From: an uncultured Chloroflexota bacterium
Lineage (GTDB): Bacteria; Chloroflexota; Limnocylindria; Limnocylindrales; CSP1-4
Direction: 5' to 3'
Assembly (NCBI GenBank): GCA_903930745.1
Contig: CAIYZX010000196.1
Coordinates: 1-5,917, forward strand
DNA length: 5,917 nucleotides
In this document: piece after piece, positions 1 through 5,782 of the stretch
Position numbering within the stretch: the stretch's first letter is position 1
Layout: each line of letters begins with the position of its first letter
The notes under the pieces: model-generated
What the model was told of the DNA's origin: nothing
The model's database searches: none
The model's input: the letters and a program-made list of their open reading frames with translations, nothing else
Program-made: the position numbers and the translations under genes

Positions 1-1160
1 GGGTTGACCTGGGCCTCTACCCGGAGATCCAGCGGTTTGGCGCCACCGACATCAGCGCCTGCTTCTCGTGCGGCACCTGCTCCGCAACGTGCCCCATGAG
101 CCAGTCGGACGGGACCTTCCCGCGCCGGATCATCCGCTACGCCCAGCTGGGGATGAAGGAGTCGCTCCTCTCGTCCAAGGAGCTGTGGGCCTGCTACCAG
201 TGCGGCGAGTGCGCCGAGTCCTGCCCCACGCAGGCGGACCCGTCGGAGTTCATGGCCGCCACCCGCCGCTACGCCATCGCGTCGTACGACAGGACCCGGC
301 TCGCCCGGACGATGTACACGCGGCCCATCGTGGCCACGGTGTTCGCGGTGCTCATCGCGCTCTTCTTCGCCGCCTTCATGTACGCCGCGCACGGCCCCAT
401 GGCCGGCGAGGAGCTGGCGATCTTCGAGTGGATCCCGTCCGAGCTCATCCACACCACCGGCCTCCTCGTGATGGCGGTGGTGGTGCTCGCGGGCCTGTCC
501 GGGATCGTGTCCATGGCCCGGGCCATCGGCCGCAAGGAGGGGATCTCCCTGCGCGCGGCACTGGGCACCCGCGCCGGCCTCGCGAAGACCGGCCGCGCGC
601 TGTGGGCGGCCATCGCCCGCGAGTCGCTGGCGCAGGTCCGCTTCCGCGAGGAGTGCGAGGCGGACGCCGCCACGGCGGCCATCCCCTGGTACCGGCAGCG
701 CTGGCTGGTCCACGCGCTGGTGGTCTGGGGCTTCCTGGGCCTGCTCGCCGCCACCGGACTTGACTACGGCCTCGCGCTGCTGGGCATCAAGGAGACGGGC
801 ACGCCCGTCCCGGTCTGGTACCCGGTCCGGCTCCTGGGCACCGTCGCCGGCGCCGCGCTGGTCTACGGCGCCACGGTCCTCATCGTGGACCGCTACCGGG
901 CGGCCAACCGCTCCGTGGTCCGGTCCACCACCGCGGACTGGCTCCTGCTGGGCCTGCTCTGGGTGGTCGCCGTCACGGGCTTCGCCATCGAGCTCGCGCT
1001 CTACCTGCCCGGCGCCCCGGCCTTCGGCTACTGGCTCTTCCTGGTCCACGTGGCCACGGCCCTGGAGCTTGTGCTGCTTGCGCCCTTCATGAAGCTCGCC
1101 CACGCGGTCTACCGGCCCGTGGCCCTCTTCTTCGTCGCCTACACCCGCGAAGCGAGATAG
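1..1160 (+). CDS. HdrC/QmoC-like iron-sulfur and cytochrome b membrane subunit (5' end outside window)
   Basis: The reading frame is open from base 3, so the true start lies upstream; 385 residues are visible. The ATG at base 96 is not the start, because it falls after the first cluster motif. Numbering from base 3, C20-x2-C23-x2-C26-x3-C30-P and C64-x2-C67-x2-C70-x3-C74-P are two classic 4Fe-4S ferredoxin motifs, spaced as in heterodisulfide reductase subunit C. About six hydrophobic helices follow (near 108-129, 146-169, 234-253, 277-296, 312-334, 343-363). H150, H237, H349 and H367 are candidate heme b ligands; H349 and H367 are 18 apart, as are NarI His187 and His205. An Fe-S domain fused to a NarI/HdrE-like cytochrome b is the QmoC architecture, which in known complexes passes electrons between the quinone pool and a cytoplasmic flavin/Fe-S partner. 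That partner (HdrA/QmoA/B or HdrB type) should be encoded upstream of the window. The exact electron donor or acceptor cannot be told; DsrM-like or generic Hdr-associated cytochromes are alternatives. Confidence 0.85.
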   Translation, partial: VDLGLYPEIQRFGATDISACFSCGTCSATCPMSQSDGTFPRRIIRYAQLGMKESLLSSKELWACYQCGECAESCPTQADPSEFMAATRRYAIASYDRTRLARTMYTRPIVATVFAVLIALFFAAFMYAAHGPMAGEELAIFEWIPSELIHTTGLLVMAVVVLAGLSGIVSMARAIGRKEGISLRAALGTRAGLAKTGRALWAAIARESLAQVRFREECEADAATAAIPWYRQRWLVHALVVWGFLGLLAATGLDYGLALLGIKETGTPVPVWYPVRLLGTVAGAALVYGATVLIVDRYRAANRSVVRSTTADWLLLGLLWVVAVTGFAIELALYLPGAPAFGYWLFLVHVATALELVLLAPFMKLAHAVYRPVALFFVAYTREAR

Positions 1161-1163
1161 GAG
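1159..1163 (+). promoter_or_regulatory. Ribosome binding site of hemerythrin 1, overlapping upstream stop codon
   Basis: AGGAG lies 8 nt before the ATG at 1172 and shares bases with the TAG stop codon (1158-1160) of the HdrC/QmoC-like gene. This fixes the start of the hemerythrin gene and suggests translational coupling of the two genes. Confidence 0.75.
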
Positions 1164-1171
1164 TACCCGCC

Positions 1172-1663
1172 ATGACCTCACCCACGCTGCACCAGGTGGC
1201 CCACGAGCACCACGAGCGCCTGCTCGAGGTGGTGAACCGGATGCCGATCACGGCGGATGCGCTGCTCTCGGCTCCCCAGGCGGACGTCGTCGAGAGCATC
1301 GCCGGCATGCGCGCCTTCATCGAGGGGACGCTGGTGCCCCACGTGGAGGCCGCCGAGCGGGCGCTGTACCCGGAGCTGGAGCGGATGTTCCAGAACCGCC
1401 ACTCCATGGCGCCCATGCGCCGGGAGCACCAGCAGATCCGCGACCTCGCCGTGGAGTTCGGGAAGCTGGCGGACGAGGCGAGGGGACAGCTGACGCTGGG
1501 CCGGACCCTTGCCCTGCGGCGCGTGATCTTCCACCTGTATGCCCTGCTGAAGGTCCACCTCGCGGAGGAGGACGCGTACATGCGTCTCCTGGAGCGCGGG
1601 GTCAGCGACGACATGGCGGACGCGGTGGCGGCGGCGCTCGCGCACCCGGTCGCAGGATCCTGA
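1172..1663 (+). CDS. Hemerythrin-like (HHE) domain protein 1
   Basis: This 163-residue all-helical protein consists of one hemerythrin-fold four-helix bundle, the usual size for a single-domain bacterial member. Candidate di-iron ligands are H11, H13 or H14 in helix A, H57 and E62 in helix B, H77 and H86 in helix C (in the MAPMRREH segment), and H129 and E133 in helix D (HLAEE). The helix B pair is H-x4-E rather than the common H-x3-E. There is no signal peptide or membrane segment, so it should be cytoplasmic. Hemerythrin-fold proteins bind O2, NO or peroxide, or store and handle iron; the sequence does not say which. It starts 11 nt after the HdrC/QmoC-like gene with a good ribosome binding site, so the two are almost certainly one operon. 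This suggests oxygen or NO handling near an oxygen-sensitive Fe-S complex (inference). A paralogue lies opposite it at 1712-2218. Confidence 0.9.
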   Translation: MTSPTLHQVAHEHHERLLEVVNRMPITADALLSAPQADVVESIAGMRAFIEGTLVPHVEAAERALYPELERMFQNRHSMAPMRREHQQIRDLAVEFGKLADEARGQLTLGRTLALRRVIFHLYALLKVHLAEEDAYMRLLERGVSDDMADAVAAALAHPVAGS

Positions 1664-1711
1664 TGCCCGAGTCCGTTCGGCGATGGCCGGACCCTGCGGC
1701 GTGACGAACGC

Positions 1712-2218
1712 CTAGAGCGGGTCCGCCATCGCGTGGTCAAGGCTGCGCGCCAGGCGGTCCTTCTCGTCGGGGGAGATGCTGCGGTCCAGCACGCCCAGGT
1801 AGAGCTCCTCCTCCGCGAGGTGGACCTTCAGGAGGGCGTGCAGCCGGTACAGCGTCCGCCGGAGCGCCAGGCCCTCCAGCTCGTTGGACGCGCACGGGTT
1901 GCCGTGCCCCCGGTGGACCTCAAGCTCGGCCACCAGGCGGCGAAGCGTGGCGTGCTCCTCGCGCATGGGAGCCATCGTGTGGCGCGGGCCCATCAGGATC
2001 TCAAGGCGCTCGTACAGCGTCGCCTCGATGGTGTCCATGTGCGGCACCAGCTGGCCGGTGACGAACGCCAGCTCCTCGTCCAGGAGCTGGTGGACGCCCG
2101 CGCAGTCCACCCGGCCCACCATCTCCGCGAGCGCGAGCAGGCGGTCCACGTGGGGGATCAGCTGGGCGTGGTGGTGCTCGCTGGTGGCCCGCAGCGAGCT
2201 GGGCTGGGCGGTGCTCAT
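1712..2218 (-). CDS. Hemerythrin-like (HHE) domain protein 2
   Basis: This 168-residue hemerythrin-fold protein clearly resembles hemerythrin 1: RHTMAPMREEH against RHSMAPMRREH, and LLKVHLAEEELY against LLKVHLAEEDAY. Candidate iron ligands are H15, H16 or H17 and H23 in helix A, H60 and E65 in helix B (H-x4-E again), H80 and H89 in helix C, and H133 and E137 in helix D. Its R125 and H127 replace H121 and Y123 of protein 1. An extra His/Cys-containing stretch (residues 102-109, with H102, H105 and C109) sits between helices C and D. The ATG at 2218 gives a full-length domain. The frame stays open far upstream, but only as antiphase reading of the kinase gene. No convincing Shine-Dalgarno sequence precedes the ATG; the nearest G-rich bases lie inside the 2228-2248 palindrome. 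It follows the kinase gene by 32 nt on the same strand, so it is probably co-transcribed and may be a ligand-binding partner or target of that kinase (inference). Confidence 0.88.
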   Translation of the reverse strand: MSTAQPSSLRATSEHHHAQLIPHVDRLLALAEMVGRVDCAGVHQLLDEELAFVTGQLVPHMDTIEATLYERLEILMGPRHTMAPMREEHATLRRLVAELEVHRGHGNPCASNELEGLALRRTLYRLHALLKVHLAEEELYLGVLDRSISPDEKDRLARSLDHAMADPL

Positions 2219-2227
2219 GGTGGCGAT

Positions 2228-2248
2228 GGTACGCCCCGGGGGCGTACC
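2228..2248. repeat. Perfect 21-nt palindrome between kinase and hemerythrin 2
   Basis: The arm GGTACGCCCC (2228-2237) and its exact reverse complement GGGGCGTACC (2239-2248) flank a single central base. The palindrome fills most of the 32-nt gap between the kinase stop codon and the hemerythrin 2 start. As DNA it could be an operator. As RNA it would form a strong stem just before the hemerythrin start, covering the only G-rich bases there, which could lower its translation or end some transcripts. No T-run follows on either strand, so a standard intrinsic terminator is unlikely. Confidence 0.6.
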
Positions 2249-2250
2249 CG

Positions 2251-4884
2251 TCAGGCGGGCGCCGGAGCGTCCAGGACGGCGCGCACCGCGGCCAGCAGCT
2301 CGGCGCTGGTGAACGGCTTCTCCAGCACGCGCACGCCGTCCGGGAGGGAGCCGTGCTCCTCGATCTCCACGGCGAAGCCTGAGACCAGGAGCACCCGTGT
2401 CCCGGGTCGCTCCCCCAGGACCCGGCGCGCGAGCACGGGGCCCTGGATGCCGGGCATCCGGACGTCCGAGACCAGCAGGTCCAGGCGCGGCATCGAGGCG
2501 AGCACCGCGAGCGCCTCCCCGCCGTTGCCGGCCTGGCGGACGACGTACCCGGCCAGCCCCAGCGCCCTGGCGATCACGTGACGCACGGCCACTTCGTCCT
2601 CCACCACCAGGATCACCTCGCCCGCCCGGGCGAGCTCCGCAGTGGGGGTGCCGCCGGCGATCTCCCGCGCGGCAGGAGGGTGATGGGCCGGAAGATCCAC
2701 GGTGAAGACCGACCCGGCTCGGGGTGTGGACGTCGCCCAGACCGCACCCCCGGACGCGGTGACGATCCCGTACACGGTGGCGAGTCCCAGGCCGGTCCCC
2801 TTGCCCTCCGGCTTCGTGGTGAAGTAGGGCTCGAAGATCCGCGCCAGCGTCTCGGGTTCCATCCCGCACCCGTCGTCCGCGACGGAGAGCCTGACCACGG
2901 GGACCGGGGTCGCCATGGGGCCGGAATCCAGCGCAACGCGGTCCGCGTCCGCCACGGCGATCCGGATGGCTCCGCCGTCCGGCATGGCGTCGCGCGCGTT
3001 CACCACGAGGTTCAGCACCACCTGCTCCAGCTCGCCCGGATCCACGAGGACCCACTGCGTGCCGGAGAGCGACGGGGTGAGGGAGATGTGCTCGCCCACG
3101 AGCCGGCGGAGCATGGGCGCCAGCGTGTCCACGGTTGCCCTCGGGTCCACGGGTCTCGGGTCCAGCGGCAGACGGCGCGAGAACGCGAGAAGCTGGCGCG
3201 TGAGCGTCGCCCCGCGGTCTGCCGCAATGAGCACCTGCTCCAGGTCGTCGCGTTGTGGACTGCCGGAGGGAATGGCGTCCAGCATCATCTCGCCGTACCC
3301 GCGGATGGCCGCGATGACGTTGTTGAAGTCGTGGGCCACGCCGCCCGCCAGCCTCCCGACCGCCTCGAGGCGCTGCGCCTGGCGCAGACGCGCCTCCAGG
3401 TCCCGTTGCGCGGTGATGTCACGCTTGACGGCCACGTAGGCGATGGGAGTGCCTCGCTCGTCCGGCACTGGGCTGATGGCAGCCTCTTCGATGTAGAGGA
3501 TGCCGTCCTTCCGGCGGTTGACCAGCTCGCCGTGCCAGGTCCTCCCGGACGTGATGGTTGCCCAGAGGGCACGGTAGACGTCCACGTCCTGCCGGCCGCT
3601 CTTGAGGATCCTCGGGTTGCGGCCCACGACCTCCTCACGCGAGTAGCCGGTGACCGCCTCGAACGCCGGGTTCACGTACAGGATGTCGCCGTCGAGGTCC
3701 GCCACGACAACGGACTCGGACGTGTGCTCGATGGCGGCCACGAGGCGCAGGCGCGTGGCCGCCTCCAGGTTGCGCTCGTCCGTCACGTCGCGTGACACCG
3801 ACATCAGGCCGTCGTCAAGCCTCGAGAAGTCGATCGACAGCCAGCGCCCATCCGCCAGGCGGTGCTCCACCCTCCTGCTCGTGCCGTCCCGGAGCACCGC
3901 CTCGTGCACCGGTCGCAGCGCGGAGAGCTCGGGCCGGAGCGCCCAGGCGCTCATGCCAACCGGCTGCGCGACCCCCGCGTCGAAGACCTCGCTCCACGCG
4001 GGGTTGACCCACTCGATCAGGAGGTCGGCAAGGTTCCCCTGCCCGTCGTACACGGGCCGCGTGATGGAGATCGCCTCCCGCGCCGTGGCGACCACCGCCT
4101 CGAAGCGGGCCTGCACGAGCCGCAGCTCCTCGGCACGCAGGTGGGCATCCGTCACATCGCGGCTGGTGTGGAGGAGCCCGTGCGGGGTCATCGTGACGTA
4201 CAGGTCCACCCAGAGGTCCCCGCCTCCCGGTAGCTGGAAGTGGCGCTCCTCGCTGACGATCGCTCCCTGCTCCACGACGGGCCGGTAGAGCTCGATGACC
4301 TGGCCGGCGGCATGGGGCCACTCGCGCACCATGGAGCGCCCGGCGATGTCCGCCATCTCGAGCCCGCCGAACCACCGCATCCTGGACGTCCGGTTCACGA
4401 ACATCGGCGCAACGTCCACGAGCCGCCCGGCTGCGTCCCTGACCGGGCGGAAGAGGCCGATGGAGTCCGGCGATGCATCCAGCACCGCGCGGAACCGTGC
4501 GTCGTTCTCCCGGAGCTGCTCGCGCAGCAGGTCCTCCGCCGAGGCCTCGCGCGACACGACGAGGACGGTGTCGTCCATTGGCGTGATCTGCACCACCGCG
4601 GAGCGGTCGGCGTCCAGCGGGTTCTGCAGCACCAGGCGCTGCACCTTCCCGGAGCGTGCCGCCTGCGCCACCGCGGCCAGGCGCCCATCACCGAACGCGG
4701 GCTGGACGTCCAGCAGACGTCGCCCGGTCACGGCGACCCCGCTGGAGAAGGCGGTGCGCCACGCCTCGGACGCGAAGACGATCTCAGCGTCAGCGGCCTC
4801 GTCCGCGCCGCCGACGGGACGGAGGACGAGGACGAGGTCGGGGTCGGGGTCGGGCAGACCGGCGACGGGGCTGGCGTGGCTCAT
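2251..4884 (-). CDS. Cytoplasmic multi-PAS hybrid histidine kinase with C-terminal receiver
   Basis: The 877-residue protein has no membrane segment. Order: a degenerate PAS-like module (about 15-112), a second (125-247), a third (255-372), a canonical PAS/PAC (380-495, with YVNPAFEAVTGYS and VKRDIT), HisKA with phosphoacceptor H518 in GGVAHDFNN, HATPase_c (about 612-733) with N box N625/N629/D632, G1 DDGCGM (670-675), F box FEPYF (684-688) and G2 GKGTGLGL (694-701), then a receiver (757-870) with E762/D763, phospho-acceptor D807, S835 and K856. All catalytic residues are present. It should sense a small ligand or redox state through PAS, autophosphorylate, and pass phosphate to its own receiver. 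There is no DNA-binding output domain, so a phosphotransfer protein or response regulator must lie elsewhere. The ATG at 4884 places the first PAS module near the N-terminus, but the Shine-Dalgarno-like GAGGGA is 14 nt away. GTG at 4896, four codons earlier, is an alternative start with only 2 nt spacing. The signal cannot be deduced. Confidence 0.93.
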   Translation of the reverse strand: MSHASPVAGLPDPDPDLVLVLRPVGGADEAADAEIVFASEAWRTAFSSGVAVTGRRLLDVQPAFGDGRLAAVAQAARSGKVQRLVLQNPLDADRSAVVQITPMDDTVLVVSREASAEDLLREQLRENDARFRAVLDASPDSIGLFRPVRDAAGRLVDVAPMFVNRTSRMRWFGGLEMADIAGRSMVREWPHAAGQVIELYRPVVEQGAIVSEERHFQLPGGGDLWVDLYVTMTPHGLLHTSRDVTDAHLRAEELRLVQARFEAVVATAREAISITRPVYDGQGNLADLLIEWVNPAWSEVFDAGVAQPVGMSAWALRPELSALRPVHEAVLRDGTSRRVEHRLADGRWLSIDFSRLDDGLMSVSRDVTDERNLEAATRLRLVAAIEHTSESVVVADLDGDILYVNPAFEAVTGYSREEVVGRNPRILKSGRQDVDVYRALWATITSGRTWHGELVNRRKDGILYIEEAAISPVPDERGTPIAYVAVKRDITAQRDLEARLRQAQRLEAVGRLAGGVAHDFNNVIAAIRGYGEMMLDAIPSGSPQRDDLEQVLIAADRGATLTRQLLAFSRRLPLDPRPVDPRATVDTLAPMLRRLVGEHISLTPSLSGTQWVLVDPGELEQVVLNLVVNARDAMPDGGAIRIAVADADRVALDSGPMATPVPVVRLSVADDGCGMEPETLARIFEPYFTTKPEGKGTGLGLATVYGIVTASGGAVWATSTPRAGSVFTVDLPAHHPPAAREIAGGTPTAELARAGEVILVVEDEVAVRHVIARALGLAGYVVRQAGNGGEALAVLASMPRLDLLVSDVRMPGIQGPVLARRVLGERPGTRVLLVSGFAVEIEEHGSLPDGVRVLEKPFTSAELLAAVRAVLDAPAPA
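4822..4851 (-). repeat. Imperfect hexanucleotide tandem repeat in kinase N-terminus
   Basis: Five 6-bp units run head to tail; on the coding strand they read GACCCC twice, GACCTC once and GTCCTC twice. They encode residues 12-21 of the kinase, DPDPDLVLVL. Gain or loss of a unit would add or remove two residues without a frameshift. Confidence 0.65.
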
Positions 4885-4898
4885 GATCGTGCCCACGG

Positions 4899-4904
4899 TC
4901 CCTC
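4899..4904 (-). promoter_or_regulatory. Candidate ribosome binding site of the kinase gene
   Basis: GAGGGA on the minus strand is the best Shine-Dalgarno match upstream of the kinase. It is 14 nt from the ATG at 4884, longer than optimal, and only 2 nt from the in-frame GTG at 4896, so the start is not settled. It directly abuts the inner end of the 13-bp inverted repeat. Confidence 0.4.
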
Positions 4905-4949
4905 GAATGCGCTGGGATGGTCGGGTCCATGCGTACCCCAGCGCATTCG
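4904..4949. promoter_or_regulatory. Perfect 13-bp inverted repeat in the divergent promoter region
   Basis: CGAATGCGCTGGG (4904-4916) and its exact reverse complement (4937-4949) are separated by 20 nt. The arm centres are 33 bp apart, close to three helical turns, so two protein dimers or one dimer could bind the same DNA face. The repeat lies in the 154-nt gap between the kinase and the divergent VIT-family gene, where an operator controlling one or both would be expected. Alternatively, in the kinase mRNA the arms would form a 13-bp stem ending right at the candidate ribosome binding site. Confidence 0.6.
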
Positions 4950-4958
4950 GACGGGGCC

Positions 4959-4986
4959 AGTCTACCGGCCATGGGTGACTGGAGAA
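4959..4986 (-). promoter_or_regulatory. Weak possible promoter for the kinase operon
   Basis: On the minus strand TAGACT (4959-4964) matches four of six positions of a -10 box, and TTCTCC (4981-4986) is a poor -35 match 16 bp away. Transcription would then start just upstream of the 13-bp inverted repeat, placing the repeat in the leader RNA. The evidence is only suggestive. I see no convincing promoter for the VIT-family gene on the other strand. Confidence 0.2.
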
Positions 4987-5038
4987 CTCCCCCGTTGGCG
5001 GGGTGCGGAATCCGCGGCCGGATGGCAACCTGTCTGGC

Positions 5039-5782
5039 ATGACCACACCTCGCACCTTCGCCGCCCGCATCCGTGAGCTGATGACGCCCTCCGGGCCGCA
5101 CGACACGCCAGGCGCGTCCATCGTCCGCCCCATGGTCTTCGGCGCCTCGGACGGCCTGGTGTCCAACCTCGCCCTGGTGATGGGGGTGGGCGCCGCCGCC
5201 GGCAACGACGCGAAGGCCGTGCTCATCGCCGGCATCGCGGGCCTGCTCGCGGGCGCCTTCTCCATGGCGGTGGGCGAATACATCAGCGTGCGCAGCCAGC
5301 GGGAGGTCCTGGACTACCAGGTCAAGCTCCAGGAGGCGCAGCTCCGCGACGACCCGGAGTCCGAAGCGGAGATCCTCCGCGTGATCTATCGCACCCGCGG
5401 CCTCAGCGAGGCGGAGGCGGGCCTCATCGTCGCCCGCGTGATGGCGGACCACGGTCTCGCGCTGGAGACGTTCATCCGCGAGGAGATCGGCCTGTCGGAG
5501 GCGACGATGGGCTCGCCGATGGCCGCGGCCCTGAGCTCGTTCACTGCGTTCTCGCTCGGCGCGATCGTGCCCGTGGTGCCGTACGTGCTGGCAACGGGCA
5601 CCCTGGCCTTCTGGGCGAGCCTCGCCGTCTCCACCGCCGCCCTCTTCGGCGTGGGCGCCGCCGTGAGCTTCCTCACCCACCGCTCGCCGCTCTTCGTGGG
5701 CGCGCGCCAGGCCGGGCTTGGCCTCGCGGCGGCCGGCGTGACGTACGGCATCGGCGCCTTGTTGGGGGTCGCGGTTGGCTGA
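5039..5782 (+). CDS. VIT1/CCC1-family iron/manganese transporter
   Basis: The 247-residue membrane protein has the five-helix layout of the vacuolar iron transporter family. FGASDGLVSNLALVMG (residues 34-49) opens the first helix, and AGAFSMAVGEYISVRSQRE (71-89) ends the second; the Asp38, Met76 and Glu80 region is the conserved metal path of the family. A long charged cytoplasmic segment rich in Glu (about 90-155) corresponds to the metal-binding domain of VIT1-type members. GAIVPVVPYVLATG (174-187) marks the third helix, and two more helices complete the protein. Family members move Fe2+ or Mn2+ out of the cytoplasm in exchange for protons; in bacteria this means export or detoxification. 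The length is normal. ATG at 5039 is preferred because the family motif begins about 30 residues later; an in-frame GTG at 5003 would add 12 residues of no clear character. No strong Shine-Dalgarno sequence precedes either. It is transcribed away from the kinase gene. Confidence 0.92.
   Translation: MTTPRTFAARIRELMTPSGPHDTPGASIVRPMVFGASDGLVSNLALVMGVGAAAGNDAKAVLIAGIAGLLAGAFSMAVGEYISVRSQREVLDYQVKLQEAQLRDDPESEAEILRVIYRTRGLSEAEAGLIVARVMADHGLALETFIREEIGLSEATMGSPMAAALSSFTAFSLGAIVPVVPYVLATGTLAFWASLAVSTAALFGVGAAVSFLTHRSPLFVGARQAGLGLAAAGVTYGIGALLGVAVG

Noticed and set aside
1664..1711. Possible bidirectional terminator between the convergent hemerythrin genes (CGTTCG at 1674-1679, CGAACG at 1705-1710)
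   Set aside because: Only 6-bp arms with a 25-nt loop and no T-run on either side; too weak to call, although a terminator would be expected here.
2219..3055. Extension of hemerythrin 2 upstream to 3055
   Set aside because: The extra 279 residues are an out-of-frame reading of the kinase gene; the hemerythrin fold begins only after the ATG at 2218.
3361..3387. Adjacent palindromes (CGCCTCGAGGCG at 3361-3372; a 7-bp-arm repeat at 3373-3387)
   Set aside because: They lie in the kinase helix encoding RQAQRLEAVGR, a common sequence whose GC-rich codons produce such symmetry.
3733..3763. Perfect 10-bp inverted repeat with an 11-nt loop
   Set aside because: It is inside the kinase coding sequence (an Ala/Arg/Leu/Val-rich linker helix); codon bias and composition explain it, and nothing ties it to regulation.
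1733..3795. Long open frames on the + strand opposite hemerythrin 2 and the kinase (1733-2581 and 2578-3795)
   Set aside because: They are antisense to genes with clear domains, have an Arg/Gly/His/Pro-rich composition typical of GC-rich shadow frames, and show no recognisable motif.
4240..5076. Open frame on the + strand opposite the kinase N-terminus
   Set aside because: It is antisense to the PAS modules, has low-information composition, and runs through the divergent promoter region.
4885..5283. N-terminal extension of the kinase to an ATG at 5283
   Set aside because: It would overlap the start of the VIT-family gene by about 245 nt in antisense, and its residues show no domain; the ATG at 4884 gives a sensible N-terminus.
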